Position numbers and translations under genes: made by a program. A stretch of 8,800 nt of DNA from Saprospiraceae bacterium (lineage in GTDB: Bacteria; Bacteroidota; Bacteroidia; Chitinophagales; Saprospiraceae), in contig JAGQWW010000089.1 in NCBI GenBank assembly GCA_020436955.1, positions 1 to 8,800 of the forward strand, in the 5' to 3' direction. Positions 1-5,517 of the stretch are shown one piece after another. Below the pieces are notes generated by a model. It was not told where the DNA came from and did not search any database. It was given only the letters and a program-made list of their open reading frames with translations. The first letter of the stretch is position 1. Each line of letters begins with the position of its first letter.

Positions 1-1
1 C

Positions 2-475
2 ATAGGTACCACCATGGCGAAAGCAGGCTCAAAAGAAGCCTTTTATAAAGTCGATTTTGAATACAATTATAATGTGGCCCAACTGGCTGAAGCAAATAAA
101 GTAAACCAGTGTTTATTAGTAAGTAGTGTGGGCGCGGATGAAGATTCAATTTTCTTTTATTCAGAGGTGAAGGGAAAACTGGAAAAGGCCATCAAAGAAT
201 TGAGTTTTTGGTCTATCCATATATTTCAACCCTCCTTATTATTGGGAGAAAGAAATGAAAATCGATGGGGAGAAGAAGCTGCCGGGGTGTTGGGCCGAAT
301 CATCAACAAATTTACCGGAGGCTTATTAAACAAATATAAACCGGTGGAGGCTGATGTGGTAGCACAGGCCATGGTAGAAGCCGCCCAGCAATTGAAACCT
401 GGTGTACATGTCTATCCGTCCCATTATTTGCAATCTTTAGCGGAAGAAACGGACAGACTTTTGAGGGAAGCTTAA
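2..475 (+). CDS. NAD(P)-binding TIP30/HTATIP2-like oxidoreductase, C-terminal part (5' end outside window)
   Basis: This is the C-terminal part (about 157 residues) of an atypical extended short-chain dehydrogenase related to HTATIP2/TIP30. The frame is open to the left edge and reads IGTT before the first ATG at 14. The family has a similar LGTT segment in mid-protein, so ATG 14 is internal and the N-terminal Rossmann half with its glycine-rich nucleotide motif lies off the window. Counting from that Met, a VSSVGAD segment (S37/S38) and a YSEVK motif (Y49-K53) match the catalytic Ser and YxxxK of the superfamily. FQPSLLLGERNENR follows as in family members. The substrate cannot be told; a role as an NAD(P)H-dependent reductase or epimerase-like enzyme in the cytoplasm is inferred. 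The gene runs convergently into the alpha/beta hydrolase gene, and the two stop codons overlap in TTAA at 472-475. Confidence 0.88.
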   Translation: MGTTMAKAGSKEAFYKVDFEYNYNVAQLAEANKVNQCLLVSSVGADEDSIFFYSEVKGKLEKAIKELSFWSIHIFQPSLLLGERNENRWGEEAAGVLGRIINKFTGGLLNKYKPVEADVVAQAMVEAAQQLKPGVHVYPSHYLQSLAEETDRLLREA

Positions 476-1386
476 TCGTTTTTTATGAAACGGTGAATCC
501 TATCCAAAACCGTTTCATTTTTCAATAAACGGTAATGACCCAAACCTTCTGTAGCTACTAAAATTGTGTTGTCCCAGTTTTCATAGATGTCCCTGGCAAA
601 TGAAAATGGAACTACATTGTCCCATTCGTCATGAATTATCATTACCTCATTCACTTTTAGTCCTTTCCCCAATACCGGTAATCCTAAATCCTGTATTTTT
701 TCTCCGGCCACCTTTTCCATGCGCATCCTGACACGTTTTGCTACTGATTTAGGCATTTTCATGACCTCTACTGCTTCTTTAAAAATACTTTCCATGGTGG
801 AAGGTACCGCCAACATGACCAATTTGTCCAAATGCATATCCTTGATGTACCGTTGCATACAATAAGTGATAGCTGCGCCTCCAAATGAATGCGTTATAAC
901 CACATCCACCTGGCCAATCCTGGTAATAAGCGCTTTTAGTGCACCTGAAAAGTGAATCAAATGGGTTCTTTTACCGGTTGAATTACCATGGGCAGGGCCA
1001 TCAAAGGCAACAACTTTATAACCATCTTTCAAAAGCATAGGGACCAATGACCTCAAGGCGGTTCCTCTTGATTCCCAGCCATGTACGAGTATAGCTACTT
1101 TTTCCCCATCTCCCCATTCATAGCCCTTGAGTAATTCTCCGGCATACAAAAAGTCGAAGATGCGGGCGCTTTCCAGCAATTCATCAGACAATTTATGTTT
1201 GGCCCGTACTTGTGGAGTGGCAAACAATTTAAACGCAATTTGAGAAGTAAAACCCGGGAAAATTCTTCCAAAAGTTTGCAGGAATATCTTTACCAATCCG
1301 AGCATAGAAGGGTAGGAGCGCTTAGGATCCTTTCGCTTATAGGCCGGATCAATGGTTAGCTTTTCAAAGGTGGTGACGGTTTCCAT
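472..1386 (-). CDS. Alpha/beta hydrolase
   Basis: A 304-residue alpha/beta-hydrolase-fold protein. After an N-terminal extension of about 90 residues the core shows the oxyanion segment VHGW (101-104), the strand/turn FDGPAHGNS (128-136), and a nucleophile elbow THSFGG (165-170) with S167 as nucleophile. The acid is most likely D256 in HDEWDNVVP, and the histidine is H284 in GLGHYRLL, so a complete Ser-Asp-His triad is present. The elbow begins with Thr where Gly is usual. The substrate is unknown; esterase or lipase-like activity on a small ester is the general expectation. No signal peptide is seen. The ATG at 1386 lies 9 bp after the TetR gene's stop, so the two are very probably co-transcribed and the hydrolase repressed by that regulator. 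Its stop overlaps that of the convergent oxidoreductase. Confidence 0.9.
   Translation of the reverse strand: METVTTFEKLTIDPAYKRKDPKRSYPSMLGLVKIFLQTFGRIFPGFTSQIAFKLFATPQVRAKHKLSDELLESARIFDFLYAGELLKGYEWGDGEKVAILVHGWESRGTALRSLVPMLLKDGYKVVAFDGPAHGNSTGKRTHLIHFSGALKALITRIGQVDVVITHSFGGAAITYCMQRYIKDMHLDKLVMLAVPSTMESIFKEAVEVMKMPKSVAKRVRMRMEKVAGEKIQDLGLPVLGKGLKVNEVMIIHDEWDNVVPFSFARDIYENWDNTILVATEGLGHYRLLKNETVLDRIHRFIKND
485..522 (+). terminator. Intrinsic terminator-like hairpin for the upstream oxidoreductase gene
   Basis: A perfect 10-bp inverted repeat (ATGAAACGGT at 485-494, ACCGTTTCAT at 509-518) with a 14-nt loop is followed on the plus strand by a T run (518-522). It begins 9 bp after the oxidoreductase stop and lies inside the C-terminal codons of the convergent hydrolase. 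In the minus direction the hairpin is followed by A residues, so it should act only on plus-strand transcription. The large loop and short T run make it moderate in strength. Confidence 0.55.
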
Positions 1387-1387
1387 T

Positions 1388-1410
1388 ATCTGATTTTAGG
1401 ATCTGATTTT
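1388..1410. repeat. Short direct repeat at the tetR-hydrolase junction
   Basis: The 10-mer ATCTGATTTT occurs twice at a 13-bp period (1388-1397 and 1401-1410), spanning the TetR stop codon and the short gap before the hydrolase start. It may be chance slippage in AT-rich sequence. No function can be assigned. Confidence 0.45.
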
Positions 1411-1986
1411 TTGTAATTCATTTTGTAAAAAGCGGGCAATTCGGCTAAAATGATCGTTGGACTTTTGAACCTGCGACAATAAAGCACCTCCTTCAATACA
1501 GGCAATAAAGATGGTCGCAAAATCTTCAGGTACAACATCCTCTTTAATCTCGCCTTTTTCAATTCCTTTTTGAATGGTTTTTGAAAGTCGCTTATGCCAG
1601 ATACTTATTGCATGTTTTACCCGCGGCTGCATGTAAGTATTATGATAGTCCGTTTCTGCACCGGCATTTAAAATGGGACAACCACCATCAATGGGTGGCC
1701 TTGTTATGTGTTCTTCATAAAATCGAACAACCTCGCAAAGCTTATCAACTGAGTTTTCCATAGCCTGGGTTCTGACGGAGATCAAATCCCAGATTTGCTG
1801 GACAGCATAATCAAAGGCAGCTTCTGCTATTTCTTCTTTGCTTTTAAAATTTCCATACAATCCACCCTTTGTCAATCCGGTCACTTCCATAAGATCGCTC
1901 ATCGAGGTTCCGGAAAAGCCCTGCTTGTTAAACAATACAGCTGCTTTTGCGACAATCATGTCTCTGGTTGATTCTTTTTTAGACAT
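1396..1986 (-). CDS. TetR/AcrR-family transcriptional repressor
   Basis: A 196-residue TetR-family regulator, starting at ATG 1986 (MSKKESTRDMIVAKAAVLF), which fits the family N-terminus. An in-frame TTG at 1995 would add only three residues and is less likely. The N-terminal helix-turn-helix spans about residues 26-52, with the recognition region VTGLTKGGLYGNFKSKEEI. The C-terminal ligand domain carries GGCPILNAGAETDYH (about 101-115), a motif type found in YxaF/LmrA/NemR-related regulators; the Cys at about 103 lies in the region where NemR has its redox-reactive cysteine. A perfect 24-bp palindrome sits 20 bp upstream of the start, so autorepression is likely. It probably controls the hydrolase gene 9 bp downstream. 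Inducer unknown; an electrophile or other toxic small molecule is a guess from the family. Confidence 0.92.
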   Translation of the reverse strand: MSKKESTRDMIVAKAAVLFNKQGFSGTSMSDLMEVTGLTKGGLYGNFKSKEEIAEAAFDYAVQQIWDLISVRTQAMENSVDKLCEVVRFYEEHITRPPIDGGCPILNAGAETDYHNTYMQPRVKHAISIWHKRLSKTIQKGIEKGEIKEDVVPEDFATIFIACIEGGALLSQVQKSNDHFSRIARFLQNELQKIRS

Positions 1987-2002
1987 ACTACACAATTTGA
2001 AG

Positions 2003-2033
2003 CAAAAATAAACCGACCGGTCGGTTTATTAAA
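2003..2033 (-). promoter_or_regulatory. Predicted Bacteroidota-type promoter of the tetR-hydrolase operon
   Basis: On the minus strand TATTTTTG (2003-2010) fits the Bacteroidota -7 consensus TAnnTTTG exactly, and TTTA (2030-2033) lies 19 bp upstream, where TTTG is expected. The spacer is almost entirely occupied by the palindromic operator. The ATG at 1986 follows 16 bp after the -7 box, giving a very short leader. Confidence 0.55.
2007..2030. promoter_or_regulatory. TetR-type operator, perfect 24-bp palindrome
   Basis: A perfect inverted repeat with no spacer, centred between 2018 and 2019; its core is ACCGACCGGTCGGT, flanked by AT-rich arms. It overlaps the -7 box and fills the -33/-7 spacer of the tetR promoter, so a bound dimer would block RNA polymerase. 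It stands out as a GC-rich island in AT-rich surroundings. The site is 77 bp or more upstream of the divergent folK promoter candidate's -7 box, so an effect on folK is possible but not indicated. Confidence 0.8.
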
Positions 2034-2076
2034 ATTATCCCTCACTTTTAACAAAAAAGTCTCTGGCGAAAATCAT

Positions 2077-2106
2077 TTTGTTTTTACTGCGGTATCGCTA
2101 TTTTCA
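2077..2106 (+). promoter_or_regulatory. Candidate folK promoter
   Basis: TTTG at 2077-2080 followed after 18 bp by TATTTTCA (2099-2106), which matches TAnnTTTG at all but the last two bases. A start about 7 bp downstream would give a leader of roughly 40 nt containing the AGGAGG site. This is a weak match found by eye. Confidence 0.35.
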
Positions 2107-2141
2107 CGACGGATATTAAAAAGATTCCTAATTCAAGCAAC

Positions 2142-2147
2142 AGGAGG
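2142..2147 (+). promoter_or_regulatory. Perfect Shine-Dalgarno sequence of folK
   Basis: AGGAGG lies 8 nt before the folK ATG. This is the optimal motif and spacing, and it is unlike the other genes in this window, most of which have no recognisable Shine-Dalgarno sequence. It fixes the folK start at 2156. Confidence 0.75.
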
Positions 2148-2155
2148 AAAGGCAA

Positions 2156-2638
2156 ATGGAAAAAATTTATTTGTTATTGGGCTCTAATATTGGAGACCGA
2201 GCAAAACATTTAGAGGAAGGCAGGAAAATGATTGAAAAGCAAATCGGAAAAATTACCGGAGCTTCTCATTTGTATGAAACAGCTCCCTGGGGTTTTAAGG
2301 ATCAGGATGATTTTTATAACCAGGCAGTGGAAGTTGAAACCAACAAATCTCCTAAGGAGGTCCTAACAATTTCTAAGGAGATTGAAAAGGAAGTAGGAAG
2401 GCTATCCAATGAAAAGTGGCACCCACGCATTTTGGATATTGACATATTGCTCTTTGGTAAAAAGGTATTGGAGGAGGAATCATTGCAAATTCCTCATAAG
2501 AGTATGCATGAAAGAAATTTTGCTTTGATTCCATTAATGGAGTTGGTCCCTGAACTTATTCATCCAAAACTTGATCTAACCATTGAAGAGTTGTTTTGGA
2601 ACTGTGAAGACGATTTAGATGTCATCAGATTAGACTAA
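2156..2638 (+). CDS. folK: 2-amino-4-hydroxy-6-hydroxymethyldihydropteridine pyrophosphokinase (HPPK)
   Basis: This enzyme transfers pyrophosphate from ATP to 6-hydroxymethyl-7,8-dihydropterin (EC 2.7.6.3), the step before dihydropteroate synthase in folate synthesis, in the cytoplasm. At 160 residues it has normal family length. Family motifs appear in order: LGSNIGDR (8-15), the pterin-binding loop YETAPWGFKDQDDFYNQ (40-56), and WHPRILDIDILLFG (88-101), whose D94 and D96 correspond to the Mg-binding aspartates of E. coli HPPK. IPHKSMHERNFALIPLMEL (112-130) supplies the conserved His and Arg (H114, R120). The start is supported by the AGGAGG site. It heads a tight plus-strand run with the T9SS protein gene 11 bp downstream and the pseudouridine synthase gene beyond; the three products have no obvious shared function. 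Confidence 0.97.
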   Translation: MEKIYLLLGSNIGDRAKHLEEGRKMIEKQIGKITGASHLYETAPWGFKDQDDFYNQAVEVETNKSPKEVLTISKEIEKEVGRLSNEKWHPRILDIDILLFGKKVLEEESLQIPHKSMHERNFALIPLMELVPELIHPKLDLTIEELFWNCEDDLDVIRLD

Positions 2639-2649
2639 ATACATATATC

Positions 2650-4374
2650 ATGAAAAGAATTTACACCCTCTTATTTTCCCTGTTTTCCCTTTGTTTGTTT
2701 GGGCAGACAGATTTGATCATCACCGGAGTTTTTGATGGACCACTTACAGGTGGAGTACCCAAAGGCATTGAAGTATTTGTTTTAAATGATATTGCCGATA
2801 TGAGTACGTATGCTTTAGGTTCGGCCAACAATGGTGGAGGTACTGATGGTGAGGAATATTTTTTCCCGGCAGTCAGTGCAACGGCAGGAGATTACCTCTA
2901 CGTAACCAATGACAGTGCCGGATTTGTTGCCTTTATCGGTTTTTCTCCTGACTTTCTGGATGGAGGAAACGCCTCAAACGTAAATGGTGACGATGCTATT
3001 GAATTGTTTTTAAATGGTACCGTAGTGGATGTTTTTGGCGATATTAATACTGATGGTACCGGCGAACCATGGGAATATCTCGATGGTTGGGTGTACCGCA
3101 AAAATGGAACGGGACCTGACGGCTCTAATTTTAATGTTGACAATTGGATTTACAGTGGTATCGACGTCTTTGATGGCCAGGACCAAAATTCGACATCACC
3201 TTCACCCTTTCCGTTAGGCACTTACCAGGCAGGCAATATGCCTATGGTCGTTGCAAACAACGATTTTGTCCAAACCGGATATAATGAAGAAGTAACTTTT
3301 GATCCAATTGCCAACGATGCTATCCCAACAGACTGGACCAGTATCATTATTTTGACCACCACTGTTAATGGAACATCTACAGTGAATTCTGATGGTTCTG
3401 TTACATATATGCCTGCAACAGATTTCTGTGGAGAGGATTCGCTTCAATATGAAGTTTGTGAAAATGCCCTTTGCGATTCAGCATGGGTATTTATTTCTGT
3501 TGCTTGTCCACCTACTTATCCTCCATATACAGTCGAACAGGTAACCGGAAACGATTCAAATGGCGTTGCCGATTCACTTGAGGTGTCTTGTGAGCTTCGG
3601 GGTGTGTTGTATGGAACTAACCTAAGACCTTCCGGAATTCAATTCACCTTGATCGATGAATTTGGTGATGGTATTGGCCTATTCAGTTTTGATAATTTTG
3701 GCTTATCGCTAAAAGAAGGAGATGAAGTAGTAGTTAGAGGTGCTGTTGAACAGTTTAACGGCCTTACTCAATTAGCAGTAGATACAGCTTTTGTTGTAAG
3801 CGAAAACAATCAATTGATAGATCCTGTAATCGTTACCAAATTGGATGAATCAACTGAGTCCCAGTTAATCTCCATCGAAGGGCTTTCATTGGTAGATGCT
3901 GCTGATTGGACCAACAGCGGAAGCGGTTTCAATGTTAGGGTCACCAACAACGTTGATACCTTTATCATGAGAATTGATAACGATGTTGATATTTATGGTA
4001 CTATGCCACCAACCAGCAGATTTATCTTATACGGTATTGGCGGGCAATTTGACAGTTCCTCACCTTATGATGGAGGCTACCAAATTTTGCCAAGATATCT
4101 TGAAGATATAATGATCATCGAAAGTGTAAAAACACCAGTGTGGGCTGAGGATATAAAAGTTTATCCAAATCCTTTCCATGAAAATTTGACCTTGGAAGGT
4201 GTCGAAAATGTAGAATCCTTTAGAATATTCAACCAAATTGGTCAACTTTGCCACCAATCTTTTGAAAAGGGACAATCGGTACAGTTGCCATTGGGTAAAT
4301 TAAAGCAAGGAACGTACACGATTGTGTTTATGAAGGATGGCCAAAGCTATCCAGTACACATTCAAAAACAGTAA
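2650..4374 (+). CDS. T9SS-exported multidomain beta-rich protein (lamin-tail-like, Ig-like, OB-like, T9SS type A sorting domain)
   Basis: A 574-residue secreted protein. Residues 1 to about 18 (MKRIYTLLFSLFSLCLFGQ) form a signal peptide; the Cys at 15 lacks a proper lipobox, so it is not called a lipoprotein. Residues about 20-190 (LIITGVFDGPLTGG, SANNGGGTDGEEYFF, NVNGDDAIELFLNGTVVDVFGD) resemble the lamin-tail-like region of Bacteroidota extracellular nucleases. Residues about 200-287 (VANNDFVQTG, PIANDAIPTDW, GEDSLQYEVC) look like a cadherin/Ig-like module with four cysteines nearby. Residues about 292-490 look like an OB-fold or DUF5689-like domain (VSCELRGVLYG, LKEGDEVVVRGAVEQFNGLTQL). 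The tail at 500-574 (IKVYPNPFHENLTLEG, FNQIGQ, LKQGTYTIVF) is a T9SS type A sorting domain. No endonuclease or other catalytic domain is visible, so an adhesive or surface role is inferred. Domain names are from recognition by eye. Confidence 0.85.
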   Translation: MKRIYTLLFSLFSLCLFGQTDLIITGVFDGPLTGGVPKGIEVFVLNDIADMSTYALGSANNGGGTDGEEYFFPAVSATAGDYLYVTNDSAGFVAFIGFSPDFLDGGNASNVNGDDAIELFLNGTVVDVFGDINTDGTGEPWEYLDGWVYRKNGTGPDGSNFNVDNWIYSGIDVFDGQDQNSTSPSPFPLGTYQAGNMPMVVANNDFVQTGYNEEVTFDPIANDAIPTDWTSIIILTTTVNGTSTVNSDGSVTYMPATDFCGEDSLQYEVCENALCDSAWVFISVACPPTYPPYTVEQVTGNDSNGVADSLEVSCELRGVLYGTNLRPSGIQFTLIDEFGDGIGLFSFDNFGLSLKEGDEVVVRGAVEQFNGLTQLAVDTAFVVSENNQLIDPVIVTKLDESTESQLISIEGLSLVDAADWTNSGSGFNVRVTNNVDTFIMRIDNDVDIYGTMPPTSRFILYGIGGQFDSSSPYDGGYQILPRYLEDIMIIESVKTPVWAEDIKVYPNPFHENLTLEGVENVESFRIFNQIGQLCHQSFEKGQSVQLPLGKLKQGTYTIVFMKDGQSYPVHIQKQ

Positions 4375-4380
4375 AATTTT

Positions 4381-5091
4381 ATGGTCCACGAAGCAATAAA
4401 AGTTCTATTTGAAGACAATCACCTGTTGGCAGTAGCCAAACCTGCAGGTTGGTTAGTGCATGGTGATGAGACAGGGGATGAGTCTTTGCTCGATTGGGCC
4501 AAGGAATATATCAAAATACGATACCAAAAACCGGGTGCTGTTTACCTTGGAGTCATCCACAGGATAGACCGCCCGGTTAGTGGTGTTGTCATTTTTGCAC
4601 GTACCAGCAAAGCGCTGGAACGTATGAACGAGCTTTTCAAAAAACGTGAAGTTGAAAAGACTTATTGGGCCATCACCGACCATCGTCCGGATCCCTTGGA
4701 AGGCACCCTTACTGATTATCTTGTAAAGGACAATACCAAAAACATGGTCAAAGCCCTGGATCGCCCTAGCCGCCGCAACCCGGATGCCAAAAAGTCGGTC
4801 CTCAATTACAAACTAATCGCCGAAATCGACAAACACTTCCTTTTAAAGGTAAACCCTATAACCGGACGCTCCCATCAAATCCGCGTCCAACTAGCCAAAA
4901 AGGGCTGGCCCATCATCGGCGACGTCAAATACGGCCACAAAACCCCCAACCACGACGGCTCCATCTACCTACACTGCCGCTCTATGTCATTTGTACACCC
5001 CATCAAAAAAGAAAAAGTAACCATCACCGCCAACTCCCCCAAACTAGAGTTCTGGAATTGGTTCGGAGAGTGGAAGGAGGAGGGGGTTTGA
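4381..5091 (+). CDS. RluA-family RNA pseudouridine synthase
   Basis: A 236-residue single-domain pseudouridine synthase of the RluA family, which isomerises specific uridines in rRNA or tRNA. The hallmark HRIDRPVSGVVIFART (60-75) contains the catalytic aspartate D63. Further family blocks are VLFEDNHLLAVAKPAGWLVHG (8-28), KTYWAI (93-98) and ITGRSHQIRVQLA with GWPIIGDVKYG (160-185). There is no N-terminal S4 domain, as in RluA and TruC-like enzymes, so the target base cannot be named. The gene begins 6 bp after the T9SS protein gene and is probably co-transcribed. Its stop codon TGA (5089-5091) overlaps the first unit of the left heptad repeat. By hand count, 13 of the first 60 codons end in C, against 39 of the 60 codons at 4861-5040, a sharp internal shift in codon use. 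Confidence 0.93.
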   Translation: MVHEAIKVLFEDNHLLAVAKPAGWLVHGDETGDESLLDWAKEYIKIRYQKPGAVYLGVIHRIDRPVSGVVIFARTSKALERMNELFKKREVEKTYWAITDHRPDPLEGTLTDYLVKDNTKNMVKALDRPSRRNPDAKKSVLNYKLIAEIDKHFLLKVNPITGRSHQIRVQLAKKGWPIIGDVKYGHKTPNHDGSIYLHCRSMSFVHPIKKEKVTITANSPKLEFWNWFGEWKEEGV

Positions 5092-5131
5092 TTTTAGATT
5101 TTAGATTTTTGAATCTTGATTTTTGATTTGT
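5090..5131 (+). repeat. Left heptad repeat array (six 7-bp units)
   Basis: Six tandem 7-bp units with consensus GATTTTW: units 1 and 2 are GATTTTA, units 3 and 5 GATTTTT, unit 4 GAATCTT, and unit 6 GATTTGT. The array starts inside the stop codon of the pseudouridine synthase gene. Its first 38 bp match the reverse complement of the array after the four-helix-bundle gene at 32 of 38 positions. Confidence 0.85.
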
Positions 5132-5134
5132 TTG

Positions 5135-5168
5135 ATACCTTTTATTAGGTTTTGGTACTAAGAGGTAT
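5135..5168 (+). promoter_or_regulatory. Possible start-site-sequestering hairpin before the four-helix-bundle gene
   Basis: ATACCTTTTA (5135-5144) can pair with TAAGAGGTAT (5159-5168), 10 bp including one G-U pair, with a 14-nt loop. The right arm covers the only Shine-Dalgarno-like bases (AGAGG, 5161-5165) and the first two bases of the ATG at 5167. Closed, it would hide the start site. The stem is AT-rich and its stability is uncertain. Confidence 0.35.
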
Positions 5169-5517
5169 GGATGCAAACAAACTTGAAGAAAGACTGATAA
5201 CATTTGCGGTTGAAACGGTAAAGTTCCTTCGACAACAACCCAATACTATTCTTTCCATTCCAATCAAAAAGCAATTGGTTAGAGCTTGTACCTCACCAGC
5301 TCTAAATTATGGTGAAGCCAGAGGGGCTGAATCAAAAAGAGATTTTATTCATAAGCTAAAATTGGTTTTGAAGGAATTACGCGAAACTCATATTACACTA
5401 AGGATAATCAAAGGGCTAAATGGAGAAAATCCGGACTTAAATGAGTTATTAAATGAAGCAAATCAATTAATAGCCATTTTTGTAAAAGCAACCAAAACAT
5501 TGGACGAGAAAAGATAA
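5167..5517 (+). CDS. Four-helix-bundle protein of the 23S rRNA intervening-sequence (IVP/S23) family
   Basis: A 116-residue protein of the 23S rRNA intervening-sequence protein family (PF05635/TIGR02436 type), which shares its fold with the Avd accessory protein of diversity-generating retroelements. The conserved central block ACTSPALNYGEARGAESKRDFIHK (40-63) followed by KELRETHITLRII (69-81) is a strong match; the N-terminus LEERLITFAVETVKFL also fits. Length is normal for the family. I chose ATG 5167 because the similarity starts there; an in-frame TTG at 5152 would add five unmatched residues. The cellular role of solo members is unknown; nucleic-acid binding is inferred. The gene lies between two inverted heptad arrays, downstream of the pseudouridine synthase and convergent with groEL. 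No nearby reverse transcriptase or variable repeat is seen, so a retroelement is not indicated. Confidence 0.9.
   Translation: MDANKLEERLITFAVETVKFLRQQPNTILSIPIKKQLVRACTSPALNYGEARGAESKRDFIHKLKLVLKELRETHITLRIIKGLNGENPDLNELLNEANQLIAIFVKATKTLDEKR

Noticed and set aside
14..16. ATG as the start of the left-edge oxidoreductase
   Set aside because: The upstream in-frame residues IGTT and the missing Rossmann nucleotide-binding half show that this Met is internal.
1993..1995. TTG as the start of the TetR regulator
   Set aside because: The ATG at 1986 begins at the usual family N-terminus; the TTG would add three residues without support.
2680..2710. Lipoprotein signal in the T9SS protein
   Set aside because: The Cys at residue 15 is preceded by Leu rather than Gly, Ala or Ser, so there is no lipobox; an ordinary signal peptide fits better.
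2898..3447. Minus- and plus-strand open frames of 62-81 residues inside the T9SS protein gene
   Set aside because: They lie within a complete coding sequence and have no recognisable motifs or start signals.
5152..5154. TTG as the start of the four-helix-bundle gene
   Set aside because: Family similarity begins at the ATG at 5167, and ATG is the preferred codon.
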